The notes under the pieces are model-generated. The model worked only from the letters and a program-made list of their open reading frames with translations. It was not told where the DNA came from and did no database searches. Shown here piece by piece: positions 34,697 to 43,912 of a stretch of DNA of 64,000 nt. Source of the stretch: Clostridium manihotivorum (GTDB taxonomy: Bacteria; Bacillota; Clostridia; Clostridiales; Clostridiaceae); contig NZ_CP025746.1 in the NCBI RefSeq assembly GCF_004015185.1, positions 2,559,776-2,623,775 of the forward strand, in the 5' to 3' direction. The position numbers were made by a program, and so were the translations under genes. Within the stretch, counting starts at the first letter, position 1. The number at the start of each line of letters is the position of its first letter.

Positions 34697-34738
34697 AACA
34701 TCCATAGTTATTTTTAATAAAGCTATGGATGTTTTTTT
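34697..34738 (+). terminator. Rho-independent terminator of the bacteriocin operon
   Basis: AACATCCATAG pairs with CTATGGATGTT, followed by six more T. Confidence 0.87.
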
Positions 34739-34828
34739 GTAGGTAAAGTATATTGTTATAAATTTTTTATTTTAATCTCAACATTATTTTGATAATAGAT
34801 ACTAGAACTAAATTATTGCAAATACTAA

Positions 34829-35683
34829 TCATTTTGAATTGAATATATAATTATTTGATATATTAATAAAGCTCTTAAGTACACCATTCATTTTTAAGCT
34901 ATTATTAACTACAAACCTAACCTCTAACTCACTAAAACCATCCTCTAAGTCGTAAATAAAAAACTTATTGCTTTCTGGTAAAATACTTTTAGGCAGAAGG
35001 GATATTCCTAAACCTTCTCCAATACTTCTAATAATAGATTCTAATGAGTCAAATTCAAGAATATGAGCCTTAGAATTGCTATAAACTAACCATTTTTGCA
35101 GTAGCTTACGATAAGGACAATCTATATCTGAAGCTACTATTACTGGACAAGTTAACTTGTTAATATCAGTAATTTCTTTAGAAGATACTAGTGCAAGCTC
35201 TTCCTTAAAAGTAAAAACTTCTTTAATTTTTGAAGAGGAAAACTCACCAGATATAAAAGCCCCATCTAATTCACCTTCCATAAGCATGTCTAGCAGAATT
35301 TTTTGTTTTTCTGTCTTTAATGTTAAAGACACTTCAGGCTTTTCGGCGTAGAATAATGAAAATATTTTAGGTAAAATGGCTGCAGAAATAGTCTGAGTAG
35401 CACCTATTTTAATAGTAGGATGAAGCTTATCAGGAACAAACTCAGCATCAAGTTCATCAAATAACTGAAGAATTTTATCTGCATATGTAAGCAATTTTTC
35501 TCCGCTAGGAGTAATTATTGTACCTTTATTGTTTCTTATGAATAGGGTAGTGTTCAACCTATGTTCAAGCAGCTTAATTCTCATGGTTATGTTTGACTGT
35601 GCATAGCCAAGCTTTAAAGCAGCTTTTGATATAGATCTTTCATAAGCAACAGTTTGAAATATTTTTAAATCATTAATTTCCAT
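34829..35683 (-). CDS. LysR family transcriptional regulator
   Basis: A 284-residue regulator; the start at MEINDLKIFQ is chosen because GAAAGG lies about 10 nt upstream and LysR proteins begin here. N-terminal HTH: SISKAALKLGYAQSNITMRIKLLEHRLNTTLF. The effector-binding domain follows from about residue 90. It is divergent from the DUF4865 gene 330 bp away, which is the probable target; the same neighbourhood is seen for many DUF4865 genes as far as I recall. Confidence 0.9.
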   Translation of the reverse strand: MEINDLKIFQTVAYERSISKAALKLGYAQSNITMRIKLLEHRLNTTLFIRNNKGTIITPSGEKLLTYADKILQLFDELDAEFVPDKLHPTIKIGATQTISAAILPKIFSLFYAEKPEVSLTLKTEKQKILLDMLMEGELDGAFISGEFSSSKIKEVFTFKEELALVSSKEITDINKLTCPVIVASDIDCPYRKLLQKWLVYSNSKAHILEFDSLESIIRSIGEGLGISLLPKSILPESNKFFIYDLEDGFSELEVRFVVNNSLKMNGVLKSFINISNNYIFNSK

Positions 35684-35859
35684 AGTATAGAAACCTTTCA
35701 TTGAAGCTAAATTATTCTTGCCATCACTATTAGTGATATGAAATATTATTTATAAGTATTATACAATTTAAATATGGAGAGTTAAACTGTAAGTGTAAAA
35801 ACTATTATGAGGCAAGATAGAGAATTTGAGTAATACTTATTTGAGGCTCTGTTAAATTG

Positions 35860-35970
35860 CCCTGTTGAAATTAAGTTGTCAGTGATTCTTATGCATTAAT
35901 GAGCTTGTGCTAATAGCTTGCTCATAGGGCATGACTACTTAATTTAAAAATCCAGGTCCCATAGATTTTA
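35860..35970. repeat. Repeat family F
   Basis: CCCTGTTGAAATTAAGTTG followed by TCAGTGATTC, with an inner hairpin GCTTGTGCTAATAGCTTGC. The same opening occurs at 62262-62290. Confidence 0.5.
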
Positions 35971-36014
35971 GATATGCATAAAGCAAGTAAAAACAAAAAG
36001 GGAGGAAAAAAGCA

Positions 36015-36563
36015 ATGATAGCATCACAATATAAAATAGTACTACCTAGTGATTATGATATGAATATAATAAGACAAAGAGTTAAAAACAACGGCTATAA
36101 AACAGATGGTTTTGAAGACTTAAAGTTTAAGTTATACCTAACAACAGAAAAAGGCAAAAACAGTAATTTGCAAAATAGTTATTGTCCTTTATACCTTTGG
36201 AAGGATAGCAATGGAATAAATAAGTTCTTGTTCAATGGGTTTTATGACAATATAATAGCTTCTTTTGGTTGGCAAAAGGTAAATGTAGGAATACCATTGA
36301 TTGATACAACAACTAGCAAAATTAAAGATAGCAAATATGTACTTGAGATAACAAGAGAAATAAGATTACAACATAGTCTTAATAATTTTAAGAATAAGGT
36401 AGAAGAGGAAATTGCCAAAATTAAAAATGCAGAGTATATAGTTATCTATAGCCCTGACAAGTGGAAATATAGTGTGTTTTATTTTTTAGACGCCTTAGAT
36501 ACTGAAAAATTAGTAGAAGGAATAGTCTACGATATACTTCATATATCTGAAGGAAAACTATAA
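36015..36563 (+). CDS. DUF4865 family protein
   Basis: A 182-residue protein matching DUF4865: N-terminal MIASQYKIVLPSDYDMNII, then GFEDLKFKLYL, NSYCPLYLWKDSNGINKFLFNG and IIASFGWQKVNVG. ATG follows GGGAGGAAAAAAGC. These proteins are often encoded beside a LysR regulator, as here; their function is unknown, though several features recall dimeric alpha-beta barrel monooxygenase-like proteins. Confidence 0.82.
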   Translation: MIASQYKIVLPSDYDMNIIRQRVKNNGYKTDGFEDLKFKLYLTTEKGKNSNLQNSYCPLYLWKDSNGINKFLFNGFYDNIIASFGWQKVNVGIPLIDTTTSKIKDSKYVLEITREIRLQHSLNNFKNKVEEEIAKIKNAEYIVIYSPDKWKYSVFYFLDALDTEKLVEGIVYDILHISEGKL

Positions 36564-36926
36564 CTATGACTCTTATTTGTGAAATCTCTATTTTAAAAAC
36601 TTCTCTGAAAACATATGATATATGTTAAGTAAATTAAAGATCTCCGAGTTAAGTGGTATATATCTAATAAATATAATTAATGAGTTTCCAGTAGTAAAAT
36701 AGCTGTGATTTATAGTGAAGCAGGATAAGAAACTACTCATATTTATTTAAGAAAAATCTTTGAGCTATAGGCTTTGAGGTGGGCTATGATAATATTTATA
36801 TATGTACCACTTTGTAATGAATTGTTTTTCAAAGGATAATCTTAAAAATCAGCATAGTTTTAATAATAGATTCTAAATCAAAGATAGGTATTTCTTTAAT
36901 AAAACAATTGAGATTAGGAGAGAGTA
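36564..36926. other. Intergenic, no gene seen
   Basis: AT-rich DNA without a convincing frame, terminator or repeat. Confidence 0.3.
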
Positions 36927-37760
36927 ATGGCAGTTTATATTGAGCAGTATAAAAATGATTATAAGCAGGAGATAGAAAAACTTATTGTAGAAGATAGTTT
37001 TGTAAGAAAGGATATAATTGCTACATTAGATCTATTTCCACAATATGGGTTGGTCATAAAAGCTGAAAGTGAAGTGCTTGCTGTAGGAGCATTTACTGGT
37101 GCTGATAAAAAGAGCAGTATGACATTATATGTAAAGCCAGCAAGGAGAGGAAAAGGTATAGGAACTAAGCTTTTAAAAGCCTTGGAAAACAATATGAGAA
37201 ATGCTGGAGTAGAGGAGATAGTATGCGATTTTAAGGATAATAAATCAGAGAAAATGTTTTTGTATAAGAATGGATACAAGAGCTGGTTTTACTCAAGCTA
37301 TATGGTTTATACTGGTGATAAAGTGTCCTTAGATGATTGTGGTATCACAAATTATGATGATAAGGATTATTACAAGTGTCAAAAAATCCTTAGTGAAGCT
37401 TTTCATAAAATGCGATTATTTGTAGGAATAAAATCTACCTTGAGCGTTCAAAGTGAGAAACAAAAAAATTACTATAGAGAAAATTCAGAGAACATATTTG
37501 TACTAAGAGAGGATAACAACATTGTAGCTGTTACTATACTGGAGGACAATGAAATAGACGGAGTTGCAGTAAGAATAGACATGCAAGGAAAAGGATATGG
37601 CAAGAAGATAGTTAGCTATTCTGTTAATAAGCTGCTAGATAGAGGCTTTAAAAATATTGGACTATGGGTTGTTAAAGGAAATCCAGCAAGGTTTTTATAC
37701 GAAAAATTAGGCTTCAAATCAGAGAGAATGCATGAATTTGTTACTAAAAGTATAAGATAA
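36927..37760 (+). CDS. Tandem GNAT acetyltransferase
   Basis: A 277-residue protein with two GNAT-like halves. The first has LYVKPARRGKGIGTKLL (about residues 68-84) and MFLYKNGYK; the second has IDMQGKGYGKKIVSYSV (about 207-223) and RFLYEKLGFK. ATG follows TTAGGAGAGAGTA. The first domain is complete; the second lacks the Arg of the Q/R-x-x-G-x-G/A motif (MQGKGYG). Substrate unknown. Confidence 0.85.
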   Translation: MAVYIEQYKNDYKQEIEKLIVEDSFVRKDIIATLDLFPQYGLVIKAESEVLAVGAFTGADKKSSMTLYVKPARRGKGIGTKLLKALENNMRNAGVEEIVCDFKDNKSEKMFLYKNGYKSWFYSSYMVYTGDKVSLDDCGITNYDDKDYYKCQKILSEAFHKMRLFVGIKSTLSVQSEKQKNYYRENSENIFVLREDNNIVAVTILEDNEIDGVAVRIDMQGKGYGKKIVSYSVNKLLDRGFKNIGLWVVKGNPARFLYEKLGFKSERMHEFVTKSIR

Positions 37761-37905
37761 AGCACTGATATTCTACTAATAGAGTTCACTATATAGCTAT
37801 AAGGATAAATTCTTATAATAATGTATTTACTGATTTATATGAATTTAACCCTGAAAGTTATTTTATTTAATATAGTTGAACTCCTCAGTAAAAACTTTTA
37901 GATGA

Positions 37906-38736
37906 CTATAATCTTAATAGATCCCTCATATTATCACCTAAAATCAACTTCTTTTCATGGCTTGATATGGCTAGGCTTTTAACGTTAGAAATTACGTTGC
38001 TAAGATTATTTTTGCCATAGGGAGTATCCGAGCCCATAATTACTTTTTCTGCACCAAATTTATTTACGCAAGTTAAAATCTTAGTTTTAGGGACTAGTTG
38101 TGGGCAGGATATATCAAAAAATACATTTGGAAACACTACATTAGATTCCATAAAAACTTCTAAACCAATCAAATGACCGATAATAAAGTTTGTGTCTCTA
38201 TGTTGGCTAATTAATTGAAGCATATCCATAACATCTTTTTTGGAAGTAAGGTGAATAAATATAGGCAGATCTTTACTGGCAGCCCAATCAGATATTTCAT
38301 GCATATAGTTTTCCTTCAAATTAAATTTGTTAATGCATTGATGCAATTTTATGCCTTTAAAGTTATACCGGTCATATTTCTCATCTAGCTTTGTCAATAT
38401 GCTTCCTTCCGCAGGATCAATCCAATAAAATTGAAGTATTCTATCAGGATATTGCTTAACCAAATTATGAACATATTCATTTCCAAACTCTATTTTCTTA
38501 GAAGTTCTATTTAAAGCGTTCACTTTTTTCACAATGGTATTAGTAAAATATATTAAGTTTTCAGGATGCTTCTCAGCAAATTTAGAGAAAAAGGATAAGT
38601 CTTGGTTTTTGTTACTATTGAGTTGAGGGGTACTAGCTAGCACCACATAATCTACATTATTTTCATTTAGGCTTTTTATAATATCAAGAGCCTTGCAAAA
38701 GTCTCCAGCAGCATGAGCATGACCATCTATTATCAT
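37906..38736 (-). CDS. Amidohydrolase family protein
   Basis: A 276-residue TIM-barrel hydrolase of the amidohydrolase_2 type. Metal ligands: DGHAHA at the N-terminus, KGIKLHQ, PIFIHLT, FIIGHLIG and the Asp in IMGSDTPYG. It lies 3 nt downstream of the TetR gene and is surely in its operon. Family members decarboxylate or hydrolyse small carboxylic or amide compounds; substrate unknown. Confidence 0.88.
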   Translation of the reverse strand: MIIDGHAHAAGDFCKALDIIKSLNENNVDYVVLASTPQLNSNKNQDLSFFSKFAEKHPENLIYFTNTIVKKVNALNRTSKKIEFGNEYVHNLVKQYPDRILQFYWIDPAEGSILTKLDEKYDRYNFKGIKLHQCINKFNLKENYMHEISDWAASKDLPIFIHLTSKKDVMDMLQLISQHRDTNFIIGHLIGLEVFMESNVVFPNVFFDISCPQLVPKTKILTCVNKFGAEKVIMGSDTPYGKNNLSNVISNVKSLAISSHEKKLILGDNMRDLLRL

Positions 38737-38739
38737 TTA

Positions 38740-39348
38740 TTAAAGCTCCTTTCTAGTTAGTGATTCTGATAACATATCAATTAAAAGCTTAATAGACTGA
38801 TTGTAGGTTTCAACACCAAGTTGATTTTTATGGAAAGATATTGTTAGAACTGAGCGAATTAACCCGGATATGATTTCTGGAGACTTGTCAACTATAATGC
38901 CATCCTTAATCCATTTCTCTATCAAAGGCAAAAAGTCAATGAAGTCATTCTTTTTATGGTTAATAAATTTTTCACTTGGCAGTTTTCTAATAAGTATCTC
39001 CATTTCATTTTCCATATGCATTCTTTTCATAAATACATTGTTCTCAACCAATTCAAAGAGAGAGGTGAGAAAAGCTTTTAGTATTTCTTGGGGAGTTCCC
39101 TTTAAGCAATTACTACCTTCAATTAACGATGATTTGATTAAAGCTTCTTCAAGCTCTAGTATTTCAAAATAGAGTTCTTCTTTCGAAGAAAAGAAATTGT
39201 AAAATGAACCTTGAGCTATACCTACAGCCTTTGTTAAATCTTCAATGCTAGTTTTTTTTAGCCCTAAGTTAGTGAATAAAACCTTTCCTTTATCTATAAG
39301 TTGAGCTCTGATTAACTCTTTCTGAGTATCATTAAATCCTCGCGGCAA
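38740..39348 (-). CDS. TetR family transcriptional regulator
   Basis: A 202-residue regulator. TTG 39348 is the likely start, since AAGGTGG lies 8-9 nt upstream; the longer frame's GTG codons lie inside that site. The HTH is KKTSIEDLTKAVGIAQGSFYNFFSSKEELYFEIL. It precedes and probably controls its own operon with the amidohydrolase, using the inverted repeat at 39382-39408. Confidence 0.88.
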   Translation of the reverse strand: MPRGFNDTQKELIRAQLIDKGKVLFTNLGLKKTSIEDLTKAVGIAQGSFYNFFSSKEELYFEILELEEALIKSSLIEGSNCLKGTPQEILKAFLTSLFELVENNVFMKRMHMENEMEILIRKLPSEKFINHKKNDFIDFLPLIEKWIKDGIIVDKSPEIISGLIRSVLTISFHKNQLGVETYNQSIKLLIDMLSESLTRKEL

Positions 39349-39381
39349 ATTTAACACCACCTTATTATTTTGTGTGAAATA

Positions 39382-39408
39382 TATGAATAATTTTATTATT
39401 TATTCATA
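39382..39408. promoter_or_regulatory. Inverted repeat, probable TetR operator
   Basis: TATGAATAA and TTATTCATA with a 9-nt AT spacer, 34 nt upstream of the TetR start, with an additional TGAATGTATGAAT-like half on the outside. Confidence 0.65.
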
Positions 39409-39469
39409 CATTCATTTTAAACCTTTTGAAGATATTGTCAATATTGAATAATAATTGATCACCATCTGG

Positions 39470-39725
39470 AGTAAGCTTTAGAGAGTGGGCGTATTGATTA
39501 GAACTACTATATATGAATGTATTAAAAAAATGTGGGTGGGATTTTTTATAACTGCAGAAGTTAAAGACGGTTTCAAATAAAGTTAGTTTATATAATTTTT
39601 AAGAATAGTAGATACCAAACTGAAGTAGGCTTTAGAGAGTAAACTATATTAATTAGAACACTAAATACGAATATATTAAATAATTTTGGGTGGGGATTCT
39701 CTTTATAAATCCAGCAGGGAAGGTA
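39470..39725. repeat. Repeat family D, two copies
   Basis: 39470-39560 and 39629-39725 share TTAGAGAGT .. ATTGATTAGAAC .. CGAATGTATTAAA .. GTGGGTGGG. A third copy is at 40850-40945. They are not coding. Confidence 0.65.
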
Positions 39726-39803
39726 GTATTTAAGGATGGGCTTTATATATAAGCATACTTAATGCTTTAAAATAAAGACTATGTTTAATATAAGGTAAAT
39801 ATC

Positions 39804-39840
39804 GCAAAAAAAATTATAGGTGAAATTGCTCGCCTATAAT
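39804..39840 (-). terminator. Terminator of the minus-strand methyltransferase
   Basis: ATTATAGGTG and CGCCTATAAT form a 10-bp stem (one G-U); on the minus strand it is followed by eight T. Confidence 0.85.
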
Positions 39841-39864
39841 GATAAACATATGAAAATTATAAAT

Positions 39865-40638
39865 TTATTTTGGTAGTAAACAATCTTCCAATTTTTCAGC
39901 AATTATGCAATCATGGAATTCACCTGCAAGCTCTTTTGATGACCAAATACCATATTTTATTTCCCTAATAAAAAATCCATTTTCCCAATAAAGGTCTTTT
40001 ATCTTCTCTTCATCATGAGCAAAACCACCTTCAGGAGTTTCCTTATCTAAAGTATAGGAAGCTTCGTTTATCTTATAGTTTATGTTCAAATAAGCCTTAT
40101 CTGTTTTAATCTGATTCTCTATAAATTTATTATACAAATTAAAAGAAGATATAAAAAGACCGCCTTTTTTCAATACTCTATGAATTTCTTTTAAATATGC
40201 ATCTATATCTGCCAAGTACATATGAGTAAATACAGACCACATTATCACAGTATCCACTGATTCATTCTCTACAGGAAAAACAATATCTTGGCATTTCAAT
40301 TTTCCATCTCTTGAATATGCTCCGTTGTAAGCGTCTACAAATTCAAATTGAAAATTGTTATTTACTGTAGATATGTTATCCTCACAATAAGAAAGCAGTA
40401 GCTTATTGCTGTCTATTCCGATGTATTTGCCTTGCTCATTTAAGTAATTCAAAAAATGAATGGCTATTCTTCCACAGCCACATCCAATATCAAGTATCTT
40501 TTGCTCAGGCTTAATAGATAGCCACTGAATGATTTTTTCTGCCTGCTCCTTTCCTAAATTAAGATAATATTCCGTATCATCAAAGGGACCTGTCCAGTTT
40601 CTAATTTCAGGAGCAGGAATAAGTTTATTAATTTCCAT
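39865..40638 (-). CDS. Class I SAM-dependent methyltransferase
   Basis: A 257-residue protein. ATG 40638 is chosen because GGAGGT lies 5 nt upstream. Motif I is ILDIGCGCGRIAIHF, the acidic residue is in YIGIDSN and motif IV-like VDTVIMWSVFTHM is followed by LKEIHRVLKKGGLF, a layout of methyltransferase_11/25 members. Not a close relative of the three paralogues at 42.8-50.0 kb. Substrate unknown. Confidence 0.87.
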   Translation of the reverse strand: MEINKLIPAPEIRNWTGPFDDTEYYLNLGKEQAEKIIQWLSIKPEQKILDIGCGCGRIAIHFLNYLNEQGKYIGIDSNKLLLSYCEDNISTVNNNFQFEFVDAYNGAYSRDGKLKCQDIVFPVENESVDTVIMWSVFTHMYLADIDAYLKEIHRVLKKGGLFISSFNLYNKFIENQIKTDKAYLNINYKINEASYTLDKETPEGGFAHDEEKIKDLYWENGFFIREIKYGIWSSKELAGEFHDCIIAEKLEDCLLPK

Positions 40639-40849
40639 AATTACCTCCACATATTAAAGTCACACAATGAAATTCTAACCACGCTATATTTTAATATTGT
40701 CCATTAGAATATAGATTTGGAACACGTCCATTATAACTTTGTCTACATATTATTACAATATATCGGTGAGAGCTGCTTCATATTTTCTAGATAGTTTTTA
40801 CAATTCATTTGAGGTGATTTGGCTACATGATACTGAATACCACCATATA

Positions 40850-40945
40850 GTAAGCATTAGAGAGTGAACCTCATTAATTAGAATTACTATATGCGAATGT
40901 ATTAAAAAAATGTGGGTGAAGCTTTTTTTATTGCAAGCAGTAAAG
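40850..40945. repeat. Repeat family D, third copy
   Basis: Matches 39470-39560 (TTAGAGAGTGAACC .. ATTAATTAGAAT .. GCGAATGTATTAAAAAAA .. GTGGGTGAAG). Confidence 0.6.
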
Positions 40946-40999
40946 TAAGGCACATTTCGCGAGCGATATAATTTAAACTACAGAGTAGGGGAAAAAAGC

Positions 41000-41602
41000 T
41001 TACTTTGGCAAACTCCCAGTAAAATAGCTATGAATCAAATTATTATCATCTTCCATAAGTTTATTTAAAAATGAAAGGTGAACACCTGCATATATTTCCA
41101 TATTAAGGTCTAGCTCTTTCTGCTGAATAAGTTTCCCTCCACTGTTTAGAAAATCTATTAAATGAAGCTTTTTTGTGCAAATATACCTTATGTCATCTTC
41201 TTTTAGGAATATCAATCCATGAGCTTCTGACGATGGTTTGGGTTCTTCCTCAGTATGTGATAGAAAAACAGCGGTTGAACGAGAGTTATCTCCAGTTATA
41301 ATTAATGGCTTAATATCCCATTGTAATTTATTTGATATGTCGCAGTAATTGGTATCTGCCCAATTGGCTTTATAAAATGTATTTGGAGCATTAAACAAGC
41401 TTACTTCAACTGCCCCTTCTTCTTTAATTTCTCTTTCTAAGGCCTGTAGCAAGCTTTCATCCTTTTCTATATGGCCGCCTAGCCGCATAATGCCTAACCT
41501 TTTCCCTGTGTTGTCTGGGCCAATCATAAATACTAGTGTATCTTGATAAAAAATAAATGAGCCTACAGTTTTAAAAGCATTCAATACACTTAATTCAAAC
41601 AT
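41000..41602 (-). CDS. Nudix hydrolase family protein
   Basis: A 200-residue protein with a complete Nudix box GHIEKDESLLQALEREIKEE within residues 42-64 (G-x5-E-x7-RE-x-x-EE). The box binds divalent metal and hydrolyses diphosphate-linked nucleosides. The first residues overlap the upstream small secreted protein gene by 8 nt, so the two are coupled. Substrate unknown. Confidence 0.85.
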   Translation of the reverse strand: MFELSVLNAFKTVGSFIFYQDTLVFMIGPDNTGKRLGIMRLGGHIEKDESLLQALEREIKEEGAVEVSLFNAPNTFYKANWADTNYCDISNKLQWDIKPLIITGDNSRSTAVFLSHTEEEPKPSSEAHGLIFLKEDDIRYICTKKLHLIDFLNSGGKLIQQKELDLNMEIYAGVHLSFLNKLMEDDNNLIHSYFTGSLPK

Positions 41603-41822
41603 TCCAAGTCCCTCCTTTAGATAATGGCTTTAATAAATAATAGTGTTGATAATAAAGCAAGCTTATAGGAAATTTATTATTACCTTTACTTATTTCAGAA
41701 GAAACGTCTTTAGTAAAGGTTAAATTACCGTGATTATATTTAGGGCTGCTACTAGTTAAACCTGTTAAAATAAAGCAACTCATCACAATAATTAAGATGA
41801 AAAATTTTAATGAGGCTTTCAT
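41595..41822 (-). CDS. Small secreted protein
   Basis: A 75-residue protein with a clear signal peptide (KASLKFFILIIVMSCFILTGLTSS) followed by a polar tail of about 50 residues. AGAGGT precedes the ATG by 6 nt. It overlaps the Nudix gene start, an operon-like arrangement. It has no recognisable domain and could be a truncated larger exported protein. Confidence 0.6.
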   Translation of the reverse strand: MKASLKFFILIIVMSCFILTGLTSSSPKYNHGNLTFTKDVSSEISKGNNKFPISLLYYQHYYLLKPLSKGGTWNV

Positions 41823-42403
41823 ATAAGTACCTCTATTGGTTTGATAACTTATATTATACCATTTTATAGTTTGAATTCTAAATATTTAAATTAATGGGTT
41901 ATTATATGATTAATATTTAATGCTATTAAAGGGATTGAAGTAATTATATATAAGAAACTTTCCTATATGAAAAGTCTTTAATTTTATATGATTATGAGAT
42001 TCTATTATTAGGCTTTTAATCTTTATGCTTTCTTTTTCTGTAATGAAGAGTCTATTCAATTTAAACAAGCATATGTATTTGGCAATATAATTGGTTGCAC
42101 CACTATGAATAACAGTTTATACTTTCTAAATCTCGCCTCAGAAGCCAGAGAAATTAAAAAATTGATTTATGGTAAAATCCATATATATCTAATAACAGCT
42201 AATTTAAACTAATAGATAGTAAAATTAAATACTTTGTTAAGCTGCTGTAATAAAAGATAGAGTTAAAGATTAATAAAATTTAGAAAATATGATATAATTA
42301 GGTCATATATGGATATCGTAGCGAGTAAATTTCAAATAGTATTCCTTTAGAGAGCTAAAATACATGATTTACAGGTGCGAAATACTTAGGGGGATGAAAG
42401 ATT
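41823..42403. other. Intergenic, no gene seen
   Basis: About 580 bp of AT-rich DNA without a convincing frame or repeat of the named families. Confidence 0.3.
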
Positions 42404-42448
42404 ATGAATGATTTTCTATATAGGCTATTACCAATGGTATTAGCCTAA
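42404..42448 (+). CDS. Possible 14-residue leader peptide
   Basis: MNDFLYRLLPMVLA follows AGGGGGATGAAAG at good spacing and ends 12 nt before the next frame. It could be a translated leader or a chance frame. Confidence 0.3.
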   Translation: MNDFLYRLLPMVLA

Positions 42449-42460
42449 ACAATAAGTCAG

Positions 42461-42688
42461 GTGATTTATGTAAAAATTAATGAAAAATATAATATGAATA
42501 GTAGAATTAGTTTAAGCCTACACATAAAACAAGAATGGTTAGCCTTCTTTAGTTTTTGCGCTACATTACTAGTTATGTTGATAATAGGAGTATTAGGAAT
42601 TTACATAATTGACGTACCAACTACTTCGTATTTCGTATTTGGGGGAATGATGACTGGTGTTACAGTTGGAATGAAGGTTGGAAAATAA
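42461..42688 (+). CDS. Small membrane protein
   Basis: A 75-residue frame (GTG start at 42461, or 64 residues from ATG 42494) with two membrane segments: FFSFCATLLVMLIIGVLGIYII and YFVFGGMMTGVTVGM. No clear ribosome-binding site precedes either start, though translational coupling to the short frame before it is possible. Function unknown. Confidence 0.55.
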   Translation: MIYVKINEKYNMNSRISLSLHIKQEWLAFFSFCATLLVMLIIGVLGIYIIDVPTTSYFVFGGMMTGVTVGMKVGK

Positions 42689-42821
42689 ATCAGTTTTTAC
42701 TTCACAGAGGAAACTCTATTCTCATTGTAAAAAGTTTTTGGGCATAGGAAACCAAATATAAGTTTGAACTTTTTAATTATTTTCCAGTAATTAATATTTA
42801 TATATGAGGAGGCAGAGATCA

Positions 42822-43604
42822 ATGTCTATAATTGAAGGCTTAGAAACGACATTTAATGATGTGTATGCTGAATACGACAAATGGAGACCAATTTATGTTG
42901 CAGAATTATATGAAGATATTATGCAATATAAGCAAATCAATTCATCAAGTAAGGTGCTTGAAGTAGGTATTGGAACAGGGCAAGCTACCTTACCTATCCT
43001 TGATAAAGGTTGTTCCTTAACGGCTATAGAACTTGGAGATAAGTTAGCAGAGTACACAAAGCAAAAATTCAGTAAATATAGAAACTTTAATATCAAAAAT
43101 ATTGCTTTTCAAGATTATCAATGTCCACCTAATTCATACGATATGATCTATTCAGCTTCTGCTTTTCATTGGATACCTGAAGAAATAGGATATACAAAGG
43201 TATATGAAATGTTAAAAAGCGGGGGAATATTTGCTCGTTTTGCTAATCATCCCTACAAAGATAAAGGAAAAGAAGCTATGCATATCGCTATGCAAGAGGT
43301 ATATTCAGAATATATGCCAGCTGTGCCCCCTTCACCAGAATATAGCGAAAAACAGTGTAAAGAAAGAGCTGATATCAGTAAAAAATATGGATTTATTGAT
43401 GTGAAATACAAATTATATCACAGAACAAGAACCTTTACTTCACAAGAGTATATACATCTTCTTGGAACATATTCAGACCACATAGCAATAGAAGAAACTA
43501 AGCGAAAAGAGTTTTTTAGTAAAATAAAGAATGCAATTGACAATTATGGAGGAGAGATTACCCTTTATGATACCATAGATTTGCAGCTTGCAAGAAAACC
43601 TTAA
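42822..43604 (+). CDS. Class I SAM methyltransferase, paralogue 1 of 3
   Basis: A 260-residue protein starting at ATG 42822 (MSIIEGLETTF) after GAGGAGG. Motif I is VLEVGIGTGQATLPIL, the acidic residue is in TAIELGDK, and the post-I region is SYDMIYSASAFHWIPEE, followed by YEMLKSGGIFA. Most residues are identical to the protein at 46204-46986 over the full length; the one at 49268 is more distant. The small-molecule substrate is unknown. Confidence 0.9.
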   Translation: MSIIEGLETTFNDVYAEYDKWRPIYVAELYEDIMQYKQINSSSKVLEVGIGTGQATLPILDKGCSLTAIELGDKLAEYTKQKFSKYRNFNIKNIAFQDYQCPPNSYDMIYSASAFHWIPEEIGYTKVYEMLKSGGIFARFANHPYKDKGKEAMHIAMQEVYSEYMPAVPPSPEYSEKQCKERADISKKYGFIDVKYKLYHRTRTFTSQEYIHLLGTYSDHIAIEETKRKEFFSKIKNAIDNYGGEITLYDTIDLQLARKP

Positions 43605-43798
43605 CAGGTCTTATGAGCATTGTGAACAGATGCCACAAGAAATACAGGTAATTCATTGGTTAAAGTTATCCGTTTAGATGAGTATATTAATACAGTTCAA
43701 TAAATAAAGTATGTATGAAAGAAGAGTTACTTTATTTTTATTCAAAGAATATAGAGTTATTTGTGCAAAATGATTTAGACCAGTTGACGCTTATTTGA

Positions 43799-43838
43799 AA
43801 ATTACCACTGGATAAGGATTCCTGTGGTAATTTTTTTG
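43799..43838. terminator. Hairpin terminator
   Basis: AAATTACCAC pairs with GTGGTAATTT, followed by further T; the reverse strand also has a short T-run. Confidence 0.82.
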
Positions 43839-43912
43839 ACTATGCTTTTAATATAGTATTGAAAATAGCTTGTACTTAAAGATATATAAAGGGTTCTTAT
43901 GGTGAAAACAAT

